Shown here in pieces: positions 12,240 to 23,997 of a DNA stretch of 64,000 nt. The first letter of the stretch is position 1. The number at the start of each line of letters is the position of its first letter. The DNA comes from Costus lasius (taxonomy: Eukaryota; Streptophyta; Magnoliopsida; Zingiberales; Costaceae). The stretch spans positions 5,856,001 through 5,920,000 of the forward strand of contig CM050454.1 of assembly GCA_027563935.2 (NCBI GenBank). The letters run 5' to 3'. The notes beneath the pieces are model-generated. The model had not been told where the DNA came from, did not search any database, and saw only the letters and a program-made list of their open reading frames with translations. Position numbers and translations under genes: made by a program.

Positions 12240-13658
12240 TTAAAGTAAACTTTGCAGGAGACCCCCAAAAAATAATGTAGGTTTGGAAACAATCTCAGTA
12301 TGGAAGCTGACACTTTTGCGGCTTCTGATTTGAGAGCGAAGACCAGGCTGCTCTGTGGATATGCTTAATAATTATTATAGGATAATCTAAATGCAAAATC
12401 AAAACTTTAACACTGATGCTTTAAAGTTAATATTGATATTTCATTTCAACGACATCATTACTGATATTGAAAGGCAAGATCTGAGTTATCTAATATTGAG
12501 TAACTAAATAAAAATATGAAAAAGAATAAGTGTATATAACACACCTTTTTATATATAGTTACTATCAAAAGTTCAATATACACTCATTTAATGAAATAAT
12601 GTAAAGTTATTATTGAATAAAATAAATTTATTTAAAGTCAGGGAAGACATTTACTCATAAATATCATGAAAAATATTTAATACGGATTAGGTTAACTCGT
12701 ATATCTGCTCATAAATATTAATAATAAAATCAATAAGCAATGTACTGGAATAACAAATTAGAACACTAGAGAAGAATAACATAATGTGTCTCAATTAATG
12801 TGATATGTTATTTTAAATTCAATGTCATGAAAATTTTAAAAACAAAAAAAATATAGATAGCTTTTTCAATATTTGTATAGTTTGTGTGTATAATTATCTT
12901 TTTTTGTTATTATTTTATTCTCATTTTTTCATTGCATAGTAACACCACCAAACCAAGATAGACCACTATGTCCGTAAATTTCCAACCATCAGTCATCAAA
13001 AGATACTCAAAAGTCAATTCCTTGAAATGAAATCCTCAAAAAAAATAAAAAAAAGAAGAAAAAGAAAAAACAGATATGGTTTCAGGTTCTAGCCCTAACA
13101 AAATTTGGGCAGTCAAATCGACATATAACTCACAATAATTATAACCAATTAAAGCAACATCAGAAGCTGCAATATCACGAAGTAAGCTAATCCGTGGCGA
13201 GTCTCTTAGGTGTATAACTATATTATACAATTCTTTTCCACACCTTTTACTTTCATCCATTAGGTGTTCAAAAATATTATTTTTGAAGAACTGAGGATTC
13301 GAATAATGTCTCCTCGTATAACTAAATGTGTCAAAAACATACATTTTCGTCAATAATCAAGAAGGCACTTGTGATCCTTCTGAATGCAAATGGCAAACTT
13401 GTACCCGAGACACATAAAACTGGAGCAACCCAAATTTTGATGGAGAAAAACAGAAGGCAAGAGGAAAAGGAGAATACCTACGGACGCGGGGGATCGGGCG
13501 GCAGCGGAAGCAGACGAATCAGGCGGCAGCGAGTCGAGGAGAGGGGCGTACATGTAGCAATCGGAGGCGAGGTAATCCGCCACCGCCTTCGCAAATCCAT
13601 TGCTTCGCCGCCGCTTCGATAGCTTTTTCCGCACCCTAACTCTCCCGTCTTTGTTCAT
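12240..13658 (-). CDS. Tentative small basic plant protein, two exons
   Basis: Exon 1 (13658-13478) starts MNKDGRVRVRKKLSKRRRSN, then has FAKAVADYLASDCYMYAPLL, a pattern (basic N-terminus, short amphipathic helix, SDCYMYAPL) found in small uncharacterised plant proteins. It ends at a good donor, G|GTATTC. A possible last exon (12352-12240) after CCACAG continues in frame with a basic RSQIRSRKSVSF segment and reaches a stop, giving 97 residues. Exon 1 is fairly convincing from codon composition; exon 2 rests only on frame and splice signals. Function is unknown. The gene would be read in the same direction as CER3, 0.57 kb upstream of which it lies in window order. If exon 2 is wrong, the true end lies elsewhere in 12.2-13.4 kb. 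Confidence 0.42.
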
Positions 13659-14225
13659 TGCTTCCGCAAAACACAGATCGTTCACTCAGCTCTCACCTGT
13701 CTTCCGCCTCTCAAGCGGCGAAACCCTATGTCGGTGAAGTGAAACAACTTCGCTGGAGTTCGGCAGGCGAGACGTGGCCAAGACTACGGCTCCTGTGCAC
13801 GACACGCGTGTGCGAAAAAGGCGGCAATCAAAGCGGCTATTGCAGTTGCGAATTTAAACGGATCGGGTGCTGAAAACCCGCATCCGTATACACCAACATC
13901 AAAGTAGTGTTTGGAGAGATATTAACCAAATAATACTCCTCAAAAACAGGAATGTGTCCATACTACAAAATCTATTGAGTCCACTTAAAAAATGGATTAT
14001 GAAAATCAAAACATGTTGGATAAAATTGATTCTTCTCTCATATTTATTTCTAAAGCTGAAGATTTGATGCCAATTTTAGGGGTTGACTTGTTGAAAATTT
14101 TCTGAGTTGAAATTTCTTTCAACTCTTGAGATTGTGAATGGCTTCTGTGTACTGTTTTTGACTTTTTGTTCACAGAGAAAAGGTAGAATTTGCACATCCG
14201 CCAGGTGTTCGTTCTTTTGCCTGCA
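13659..14225. other. Spacer between two minus-strand genes
   Basis: It holds the presumed promoter and 5' leader of the small basic protein gene (GC-rich part to about 13870) and the presumed 3' untranslated region of CER3. No other gene is seen. Confidence 0.5.
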
Positions 14226-17150
14226 TCAAACCGGACGCAGCCCATGCTTCAGCGCCGCCTCCCACACCACATCGATCCGCCCCACGTCGATCGCGCCGAC
14301 CTCGTGATGCTTCCATCCTTCCAGCAAGTGCACCACGCCGCCGGCATGGCAGGCGTGAACCTCCCCTCGTTTCATCGTGTACTGAGTCCACCAAGAGATG
14401 AGCTTCGATGTCTTAGTCCGAGAAATTTGAACGCACATACACATACCTCGCACATTCCCAGACCCTGCACATCCTCCGGGAGCCTCATGGCGGCGAGCTC
14501 GCCGTAGGTGCAGTCGCTCCTGAAGCGGATGACGGGCGGCACAACAAACTGGTGGAAGTGCGTCCCCGCCGGCGCCCACCGCTGCTGCCTCAGCGACAGC
14601 CACTTCCCCACAATCCACGTCTGCGTTCCACATCGACAGATGTAAGCAATTCTGATGCAGCTGCTAATTAGCAGACAAGCTCTTACCTTGCAATGCTGCG
14701 CCGTTTGATACTTGGTGACGTGAACGAGGTAGTGCCGGCACTCCTTGGGGGCTTCCTCTTGAATCGCCTGAAACCTATCCGTCGACGGCGTCAGCATCTG
14801 AGTGTTGAGTTCGAGTGACATGCACGTAAGGTGTTTGCTAAATTGACCATGAGAAGATGGTTGATTAATTAACTGCTCACCAAGACCCTCTTCTTCTTCC
14901 GGCACAAGTACAGCGCTATTGCTCTTCCCAGCTTCGACGTCGCGCCGGTGAGGAAGACTTGGTCGACGTTGTCGGGGATCTTGTTGAGGATGACCGCCGC
15001 TGTCAAAGTGTTACCATGGACGACCCGGACTTTGAGATTTGGGTGTTTATTCACGAAGAGCAATCCTCCCCCGTTCAGAGCTTCATTCTGCAAAAAGAAA
15101 ATGTTGCAGAATCTCAACATTGTTCATCAAAGGTCAGATTTTTACTATTTTATTCTGCTTAAAAATTCGTTTCCCTCACGATCGCCATCTCAATCTGCAA
15201 GGTAAGAAAGGGAGACGACGGCACCTTGTTCAACGCTGCAAGGCTAAGGACCTTCACACCCATTTTGTCAGCCCTAATTATGGCCATCTCAATCTGGTTA
15301 TTGATGTCATCTTTAGCGAAGGGCAGGAAGTACTGCAAATCAATCATCAAGGAAAAAGGATAAGGGACCGATCTCAGTACTCCGCCATGAACTTCAGCAG
15401 CTAGAATGGATACATATGTGAGAGCGCACCTGAAAGCCATATCTAGGCACCACCCACAGCTGATGCGAACTGCCCCTCAAGTAGTAGAAGGAGACCAGGA
15501 AGGTCTTGGACCATGCCCACATCATGATCATGATGAGGAAAGCAGGAGGCCAGAGCACAAGGATGTAGGGGCATGCCTTGACGGTGAAGGGGATGGAGCT
15601 GAAGGAGCGAAACACAAATGGCACATGCAAGCAGGAGGTTACGTCCACCACATGGGCCAGGAAGACGAAGTCTGGAATCTGGTCATTCTTCCCTGCAGCG
15701 GCATGCGCACATTAGATTTTGAAGATGAACATGCTAATTCTGCAAATGTAAAGGCAACTGACTGAACATACCTGAAGCAATCTCCTCTTGCAACTGCCAT
15801 GAATTGCCATTAAGAGTCCCCGCCAAGAGATCAAACAGAGGCATAAAGAGACAAAAATTTGAGCTCTTCTCTGCGTGATGAATGCTATGGTACCTGCAAC
15901 ACACAAGTCATGTAGCAGCAGTTGCTTTCCATCACCAAAAATGAAGAACATGTTCTTCATAGCTCGCTCAATTGAATGCATGGAATGGATGAAAGCAACC
16001 CCGAACTGATCGAGTTACTATCAATTCATTACTTACGTTGGTGTGTAGATTAGGTATCTCAGGAAAGGTAGAGCTTTGAAGAGACGAGGAGGAAAGACTT
16101 CCACATTGCTGTGACCCATGCACCTCAAGAAATCAAAGATCAGTATGTGGGCATAGATCAGGCCGGCGGAGGCAGTCCCCAGCAGGCATGCCCCAAGGAG
16201 AGGCGCTCCGGCCACCACACAAAGGATCAAGTGCTCCAATGGTGTGGCAAAACTAGCTGCATGAGAAACAAAAAAGAAATAAATGATCAAATCTTCAAAT
16301 GATGCTCGCTTCTGTTCTGTATCTGTTGCCATCAAAATGTTCAGTTTGGTTGCTCACGTTGATCTTGTGAGTAGGAGAGTATTAAAATACTGATATTTAT
16401 GATTTTGAGATAATGTCAGTATTAAAATACAGATATTTAAGATTTTGAGATAATGTCAGTATTAAAATACAGATATTTAAGATTTTGATGAAATTGTACC
16501 TGTGAAGGATTGAGGTACAGGGGAGGAGTGATGGAGGAAATGGTAAAGATCGAAGAGTTGGCTGCCATGGAGAGCTCTGTGCACCCAATAAAACACCGGC
16601 TCGGAGACTGCCATATGAAGTAGCGGAGCCACCAAGAACCCCCGGATATCCCACCGAGGCAGAGTCAGCAGCGCCGGGAACATGTAGCAGACGGCGGCGC
16701 CAATCCAACCGTGCAGTATCAAGAAGTCGTCCCTGAAGTCCATCCGACACCCAAAAGCATGACCCCACCGCCTAACTAATCAGTGCAATCTTTACTTCTG
16801 TTCAGTTAACGTACCAGTTCCACTCCCTGTCGATCTGCCGGAAGTCGACACCGTCCGGGCGGATCCGGCGGCGGCGGGTGAGGAAGAGCATGGACTCGAA
16901 GGAGAACCAGAGCTGGTGGACGAGGCCGCGGAAGGCGCAGAGGAGCAGTATGTGGAGGCACCACGAGTCCAATTGCCGGCGGATCGCCTCGGCCACGAGC
17001 GGCGCGTACAGCAGGTACTGCAGCAACAGTGGTCATTAGATCGAACCAAATTGCGGCCGTCGGAACTTAACAAAACAAGAATGTGCGATGAGTGCGTGCC
17101 TTGTAGGCACCCAGGTTTTCCCAAGTCCAAGAGAACAGAGGAGCAGCCAT
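14226..17150 (-). CDS. CER3: CER3/WAX2/GL1-type wax biosynthesis protein
   Basis: CER3 works with CER1 in the ER to turn very-long-chain acyl-CoAs into alkanes of the cuticle. Eleven exons join without a break: 17150-17100, 17017-16815, 16732-16500, 16256-16037, 15893-15772, 15692-15430, 15332-15225, 15087-14881, 14797-14687, 14620-14447, 14381-14226. They give 615 residues, close to the family's usual 620-630. The fatty-acid-hydroxylase part (about 125-265) has [17 protein letters not shown] and, across an exon junction, YHSIHH. The C-terminal WAX2 domain has [10 protein letters not shown] (448-457), [14 protein letters not shown] and [25 protein letters not shown] residues. HMAVSEP and SSPVP favour CER3 over CER1. 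Start: [14 protein letters not shown] matches the family N-terminus. Intron 1 begins with GC, not GT. No stop or frameshift is seen, so it is probably functional. Confidence 0.95.
16379..16490. repeat. 40-bp tandem repeat, 2.8 copies, in CER3 intron 3
   Basis: The units at 16379-16418, 16419-16458 and 16459-16490 (partial) share GTATTAAAATAC and GATTTTGAGATAATGTCA. Only a couple of bases differ between units, so the duplication is recent. It lies about 10 bp from the donor of this minus-strand intron. Confidence 0.9.
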
Positions 17151-17939
17151 TAGAGGAGGCGTTGAGCTCTGCGCTGCGGCTCTGCTCGATCCTCGATATA
17201 TAATATTCAGGCTGCAATGTCGATTACAAGGATGAGGAAACGAAGCTGATTGACTGACAAGTGGAGAGAGGGCAAAGTTAAGAAGAAGTAGGTGGGAGCT
17301 GCGGATTCCTCACTCATCAAGTCACACTGATCATGCGGTTTCTCAAGGGCGAAGATTGAAATTTCAAGTCCATGGAACACGCAGTAAGAATTGAATCTTG
17401 GTAGCCAAATATCTATCCATCACAAAGTCATAATTTTTTGTCTCCAGATATTGCACTTTGAATTCCGTCTCATCAGATCAGCAGTGGGACTAAACGTTGA
17501 CTTTTGTCAGGTGTCTACGGCGTACGTGCATGGATTGAGGAAATCAGCGCCGCCGTATCTGAACAAATGCATGCAGCTAGGTGTCTGAAAACAGGAATCG
17601 CCAATTTCAATTTCTTCCCAAAAAATTATTAACAGTGTCTAAAATATAAATATATAGTAGAAAATTTTACTCGATCCATGTTATGTTAATCCTAATCTCA
17701 AATAGATCTGGAGAATTGAATTTTTGGATGAGGCCAAATGTGAGCTCCGTGGCCAACGGCCAACCTATAACAACTAGATCGATGAGCAGCATCGCCTTAA
17801 TTTGCATGTGCTGGATTGCGAACACTCGCCACGCATTGCGTCGTATTGAGGCTTCATTTGTCTCAAAGCTTCTCCTGCCCACGTTTATGTGACTTAATGT
17901 TATGGGCAAATTTATTATTTTTATAATAAACTTAATCAC
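17151..17939. other. CER3 upstream region
   Basis: This holds the presumed 5' leader and promoter of the minus-strand CER3 gene. A CTCGATATATAA-type motif (about 17189-17201) lies 40-50 bp upstream of the chosen start codon. No other gene is recognised. Confidence 0.4.
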
Positions 17940-19640
17940 AACCGGCAAATCCTCTCACGGAGATCTCAGCCCTACACTAGAGTGACCCACGACCGGTTAG
18001 GATCGCGTTGCGGAAGCTGGCCCAGCACTCTACAAGTCCTCACATCACGTGCGCGAAGGGTTCGGTATGAATACTGCCCCTCGGACACGAATATAGATCT
18101 ATCAATTGTGTCAAAGTGATGGACACTCTCCAAACACTTTGCACTCACAGGAATGTCCTCAGCCCGCACTCCTTTCTCTACACAGCCGAGATAGGCACCG
18201 GCGCGGCCTCAATCAATCACAAGGGGACGGTGGCGAACACCTTCGAGGGTACCGGCACACACGTCCGGGACTTTGCAACAAGCAAGCAATGCAGCCCCTA
18301 CAAGCAAGCACAGCCCGCACTACACATATGCGGGTGCAGATAACGCAAGAGAACCGTCCGGACGAAAAGCCACACGAAGTCCGGACAGCGGTAAAGTCCC
18401 TATCCACTACACACGAGAAAACCGTCCTACTACCACTACACACGATAGATCCGGGGAGGGTTTACCCTTGTAGCGTGCCACCACTCCACGAGCTGAGCCC
18501 ACCGAGATCCTCCGAGAAGTTGCGACGGGAAGTCCGGTCGAGGTCGAAGCGAGACGCGCGGAAGAACCCGAGCGACGAACCTTATCTCTCCTTCCCTTTC
18601 CTCCTTCGCAGCCCGCGTCCGAAACAGGGGACGCGCTCGGCAGAAAATAGGGGACGGGAGCCCCTTCCTCGTCCATCACCGTCCGGCCACCGGAGCTCCG
18701 CCGGAGGGTCGGGATCTGATCGTCCGTGAATAGAGAAGTAGCCGCCGGAGAAGCCGCCGCCGACGAGAATTTGAACCCAATGGAAGCTTAGCTTGCGTGG
18801 AATCTCCCGCGTCTGGCTGCCGGCGCCGGAGGAGAAGGTCTCCTAGTTACCTCAGGGCACCGGTGAGAAGATCTGGAGCCTCACGCCGACGAGTCCACGG
18901 CCGGAGCCTCGTCGCCGACCGAAAGGAAGAAGCTTTGGTTTTCAGATCTGAACTTTCGCCGTCGCCAGACCTCTGCCCGAGCCAGGAAAAACTCGATAAG
19001 GCAGCCTCCCCTCGACGTGGATGGAAATCCACCCACGCGGCCACGCAAGCCCCGATCTCCGGCGAAGAATCGCCGGAAATCACGCTTCCACCGGGGCAGA
19101 TTTCAAAATCCGCCCTGGGCTCGTCCACGTAGGAGTCCACGCCCAAATCGCCACGCCAGCCCGAGTCGCCAGCCACCTTCCAAATCCGGCGAGCACTCTT
19201 CCAGGTGGCGGAATCAACGGTGGACGGCGTCGCTCGCGACGCAGGAAGATGAACAGGGGAGTTTTCCCCTTTCCGCGCGCGTGCTGCACTGTAGACCGAT
19301 TTGAACCGGCTGCATCGGTTCAGCCCGGAAGGATGGTTCAGTGCCGGTTCGGGGTCGATTAAACCTCAGAATCGCCCCACGGTTGACCCTCTTCGATGCA
19401 CACGCTCGCAAGCTCGTGCGAGAGGGTCCGGGGTCCATGGGTCGAGTCGAAAGCCCACATCCACGTGTGAACCCACACTTCGTGGTTTGACCCGACCCTC
19501 GCCCTATGGACTTGTGTTAGCCTCAGTGACACTATCGCACACCCGAGTCGTCCAACACGGCTAATGACGAGGGGTCCCGCCATCGCTCCATCTCAGTGTG
19601 CTTTGGGATTTGTGCTAAATCCCGGGAGCATCACACTTAA
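17940..19640. mobile_element. GC-rich LTR-like or degraded retroelement block
   Basis: There is an abrupt switch from AT-rich flanks to about 1.7 kb of GC-rich sequence, with open frames on both strands and no recognisable protein domain. Long frames such as the one on + around 18106-18729 look like by-products of base composition. The block returns to AT-rich DNA after CACTTAACATGTTAAG (a palindrome). A retroelement LTR or untranslated region is the best guess; the termini are not defined. Confidence 0.35.
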
Positions 19641-19781
19641 CATGTTAAGTCTTGCATTCTATTCACCGATATACTCTCAATGACTTCGATAACATAAATA
19701 TTTTATAAAGCATATGAATATGCAACACATGTTAGTAAATCTATGCACTTAGCTATACATAACACATGAAGTGTGTCTAGT

Positions 19782-19942
19782 GGCGGAGCCACATGTAACA
19801 ATTGAGTGTACATAAATACTTATTTATAATATTATATGTATATAAATTTTGATTTGCTCCCACTAAAAAAAAATTAATCTTTTTATATTGCTCTCAAATA
19901 TTAATTGCCCCCATATATTTTTAGATCCTAGATCCGCCATTG
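19782..19942. mobile_element. Mutator-like MITE, copy 2
   Basis: The ends GTGGCGGAGCCAC and GATCCGCCATTG form imperfect inverted repeats. AGTGTGTCTA occurs immediately outside both ends, a 9-10-bp duplication as made by Mutator-like transposases. The internal sequence is shared with the copy at 11372-11558. Non-coding, AT-rich interior. Confidence 0.7.
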
Positions 19943-21044
19943 AGTGTGTCTAATAATACAATGCCAAATCTAATTATTTATTAGTATCTTTTAGTCATTT
20001 TCATCAATATCTTAAAATTTTCAATGATTAATATAGATTTTAATTTTTTTTAAAAAAAATCTTTTTTGTACAATAGTTTGCATAATCCTCCTCATTGTCA
20101 TAATCATCATATGCCTTTTTAAACCCTAAACATTAAATCAACCTAAAACTTCAACCATAGAAAAGGTGAATTAATAGACATTAATTAATTTGACTTTGCA
20201 CCATGGAGCCATTTATAGCTTCTTCTTCAACATGCAAAAAACCATTGAAAAAAGATACATTTCTTTGCATTTTGTTATACTTTTAAAGCATAATGTCTTA
20301 CCATAGTTTTAATTACATGGACCATGCTATACCTATAGTCCATCCACACCACCTCAACTTTTGAAAATATCATAAATTAATGACAAATTAGTATAAAATC
20401 ATTTTTACTTTATATTTTTCAGTCATTAAATTGAGTTTTTTTTTTTTCATCTTAGTAAGGTTAGACTAAGTTGAGTAATAATTTAAAATAATGAGTTTTG
20501 TTATACCTTAGTTATAAATATTTAGAAGTTAGGGAATTATATATATATATTTGATAATTCAAAATTATATTAAGAGGTCATAAAGAAGATTTAGACGACA
20601 GTAAATAAAGAAAGGTATTTAAAATGATCAAAAAGAGCAGAAACATGAAATCCTAGTATGTTTCCTTATTCTTAAACACTCTCCTATCTTTTGCTTTCCA
20701 AATCATCCATTATAGAACTATAAAGCCAATGGAAGGGTAATGTATAAATAATGTGATGCAACAAGTCAACAATTATGGAAAAGGCAATGAATTTGTCTTA
20801 AGCAGTGGACCCCTAAATCTGATTCAAGCATTAGATCAAGTAAAATTGTTCTGATTATGATGAAGTGGAATTTGCAGGGATTGTACGGAGGAAAACAACG
20901 TTGATCCAACTTCATGTATAAAGCTTCCACGAGAGCTAGAAGAAGCATTCCCTCTCTGCTCTTCACTGGAATCCAAACTGATTGCTCCACTTTTTCGAAA
21001 CTTTACCTAGATCACCAACCAGCAAGCATCCTGAACACGTCCTC
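19943..21044. other. AT-rich intergenic DNA, no gene seen
   Basis: Homopolymer runs and short AT repeats; no open frame with protein-like composition. Confidence 0.5.
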
Positions 21045-21751
21045 TGTTACACCCCGAAATTTTTACATTGACCACATGGTCAACAATGGCACTAGACGAC
21101 AAAGCTTAAATCGAAATCGCATTCGATTTCAGTGACTGCATGGGTACATGCACAGTAACGTGGTCTCCCTCTCATCGGGTGAGCTAGAAGGGCGACGTGG
21201 ACTGATGGAGATGGGATGCAGCAGAGGGCCGGTGAGCTGCTACGGGCATCCCATCGGAGGCGTGGGCGGCGTGCGTCCCGTCGGGTGCAGTCAGCGGATC
21301 TAAGGAGTTAAAAGGGAGCGGCAGCTCCCTCTCGAGGCAGGAGGGGCACGAGCACAGCGGCGGACGGAGGTCCACCGCCCCTTCCTCCTCCCCTCCGACG
21401 AGAGGGCCGGCGTCGGCGTCGCAGGCGGTGATTTGGGAAGGGCCCATGAGCGCCCAGTCACACACGAGAGGGCGGCGAGACGATGGTCGACGAGGGGAGT
21501 CCGGTGGAGTCACAGCGGAAGCGTGAGACGCTCCGACGAGTGCCGGCGTCCAGGCGTGGACGCCGATGAGGCTGAGGTGAAGGGCAGGCGGCCCTTCACT
21601 GCCGGTGACTCCGGTCCGGCGTCATCGAGAGCAGCGACGACGGTCGCGTGCAGAGGAGCTTGGCGGACGAGCGAAGATGATGACGAGAAATCAAATAAAC
21701 GCCTACGTGGCGTGAGTGTTGACCAATGACTCCGGGCCAGGCATCACAACA
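21045..21751. mobile_element. Candidate solo LTR (TGTTAC...ACAACA)
   Basis: The block starts TGTTACACCCCGAAATTTTT and ends CAGGCATCACAACA. TGTT/AACA form matched ends and the start resembles many plant Ty3/gypsy LTRs. The interior is GC-rich with no domain. The flanks (TCCTC left, GGCCT right) are not an obvious duplication, so the call stays tentative. Confidence 0.4.
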
Positions 21752-23803
21752 GGCCTCTCCCGTGGCAGCTACAATTTCATCGTGAAACTGAGTCAGCTTT
21801 CTTGTCAAATTTCTCTGTCTTCAATTCAAAGTTGTCACCACTACCAGTCTGCTTGCTACAGAACTTGCAGTTTAAAATCATCTGCAGCACAAGCACATCC
21901 ATAGCCTTTTCTGCGAAGAAATTTTATCCAGTTGGCCAGTAAAGCATACCAAGTAACCTCAAAAAAATTATCCCTTGGGTGCTGCTATATATAACATGAT
22001 TCTAGTTAGATTAAGTGTTTGTTTAGATGTATGAGAAAAATTTCTAGAGAAATTATCTATTTAAAAATTTTAAAAAATAACATCTAAATTATTAGATCAT
22101 CTGCATAACACACAGGAACCAATGGATCAAAACAGGTAGAGGACTTTTAAAAATCCATTCAACTATTTGAGACAGTAGTCTCTTTAAAATCTTTCCCTAT
22201 GTGTGTGGCTGGGCATAGCACTTTTTACACGGATGCACATTTAGGAGAGCAGGTATGGTGCAGTCCACACCCACAACGCTAGTACTATGTGCAGAAGCAA
22301 AGCAAGGCAGAAGCTGCTGCGTGCCAAACACAGCTGCGTTCCAAATTGTCCAACTCCAAAATTGTACAAAATATTAAAGTTTGATAAGTGAACTAGTTTA
22401 ATGCAATGGTGTAGAACGAACTGACCCATCAAATCACGTCTACTATGTGGCACAAGCTAGTAGCAGCAATTCTCCTTGCATCAGATTTATGTTAATTTCG
22501 AGCTTGATCATGGCCATACAATAAACTAATGGTTAACTTGAATATCCTTACAGAACTAGACTTCAAAAAGGATGAAATATTTCTTGACTCCATGAATTCT
22601 TTAGTTCAATGAATTCATAGAGTTTCAATGAACTCTTTAGTTTCAATGTTTTCGGATGAGACCAGCTTGATGAACCAAGTGACTCTCATCATAAATTCAA
22701 TTGTTGGAACAAGTCATATCAAATTATGGAGTATTGAGCTGGGAATAGTCTTTCTAAAAAACCTAGAACTCTCATTTCATGTTTCCACTTATGGAGGCAT
22801 AACCATTTACCAGGCCGCTAAAAAGATGCTTCAGTACTTTCAACCTCTATAGTATAAGAGAGTGCTATCTCCAGTAGTTTTTCTTTAAAAAATAAATTAA
22901 TTGAATGAACAAAAAAGTACAAACCCGCAGTACACAGTAGAAAAGAACATCAAATGAGAACTGCAGCCAAAACTGACAGCTCCGATGAAAAACAAGTAGA
23001 AAAAAAATAATTTGTTTACATATAGCACTTAAATCAGTTGAATTTCATAACACAACAGTCAATAAAGCCATTACAATTTTCCTCTAGTGATCGTTGCCAA
23101 TTAAAATAACCTTCGAATGCATTACCTAGCTACTTGCCTAAAGTTTCATATCAAGTGAAATCACTATACTTGGAGGATACTAAGAAAAAGAGACTATCTA
23201 TATACAGGATTCAAGATTACCTTGATAGAAATAATTTAATTAAGAATTCACTGCCCCTTGTTAACTTCTTTTCTTTCTATAAATTTGTTTAGTGGAAAAA
23301 TCATGCAGCCCGAGCATAAGTAAAGGGAGAGTAAGAGAATATATCAAAAACAGCTACTGAAGGATAAGGTAGAGCTAAGGACCAATATATTGTCACATCC
23401 ACCATTACTAACAGCTTGTAGTGGTAGTGACCGTCAGGGCTACTATGATGCAGAGGTCAAAAATCTATAATCCTTTTTCAGTACCAGCATCTGGTACAAA
23501 TTTCTTGTAGCATCACAAGATCAAAGAACCAGACAACCAGTTGGTTTGGTTTCCGTTGCCACTGTTCAAATACCTTGTCTTCCAACCTTACGCTCTCCTG
23601 AGGAAATAAGAATGACTCGGAAAAGGAAAAGAGAAGAGTAATTGTCCACAACTCCATATATAGGCACATAGGAAAGAGGAAAGTAACCATTAATTAGACT
23701 GAAATGTAAGAATAGAGAGCAAGTAGGACTGAGTCATATATAGTCAACAGACAACAATCACAAGACAATACTCCAGATCTAAGAAAAGATGAAAAAAAAA
23801 AGT
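21752..23803. other. AT-rich intergenic DNA
   Basis: No protein gene is recognised. On the minus strand near 23478-23600 an AG acceptor is followed by a short open stretch containing RLEDKVFEQW, with no recognisable family; it may be a later part of the transcript carrying the miR171-like site. Confidence 0.3.
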
Positions 23804-23828
23804 GATTGAGCCTGTTGTGCCAACATCA
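23804..23828 (-). ncRNA. Candidate endogenous target mimic of miR171
   Basis: On the minus strand the site reads GATGTTGGCAC, AACA, GGCTCAATCA. The first block pairs with miRNA positions 11-21 of the miR171 form UGAUUGAGCC-GUGCCAAUAUC (one G:U pair); the last block pairs perfectly with positions 1-10. The extra AACA makes a 4-nt bulge exactly between positions 10 and 11, where slicing would occur. Known mimics usually have a 3-nt bulge there. No hairpin partner is seen nearby, so it is not a MIR171 precursor. Transcription is unproven. Confidence 0.5.
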
Positions 23829-23856
23829 AGTGCACACTGCCTTACATGCAGAAACC

Positions 23857-23997
23857 TCAGGAAACAGAGATCAATGCAACCCCGCTCACTTCATCAACTT
23901 TGTGGAAATCAGCAGGAAATAAGTTGGATCCTTCGACAGCAACAAGCATGATCATCCGGTATTCTATAACTCCCGTCGCCTCTTCAATCGCCTGCAT
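23857..23997 (-). CDS. Short ORF (46 residues) upstream of the miR171-like site
   Basis: It reads MQAIEEATGVIEYRMIMLVA, continues with protein-like composition and ends in TGA 29 bp before the miR171-complementary site on the same strand. No family is recognised. Known target-mimic RNAs such as IPS1 carry only short ORFs, so this could be an incidental or upstream-type ORF of a long non-coding RNA. It could equally be an exon of a real small gene. Confidence 0.3.
   Translation of the reverse strand: MQAIEEATGVIEYRMIMLVAVEGSNLFPADFHKVDEVSGVALISVS

Noticed and set aside
14190..15765. Plus-strand open frames opposite CER3 exons
   Set aside because: They are antisense shadows of the CER3 coding exons, which explain the composition.
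18106..18729. 207-codon open frame on the plus strand
   Set aside because: It lies in a GC-rich block with equally long frames on the other strand, and has no domain or gene-like composition.
23869..23885. GATCAATGCAACCCC resembling the complement of miR393
   Set aside because: Only the first nine or so bases match well; too short and without a hairpin.
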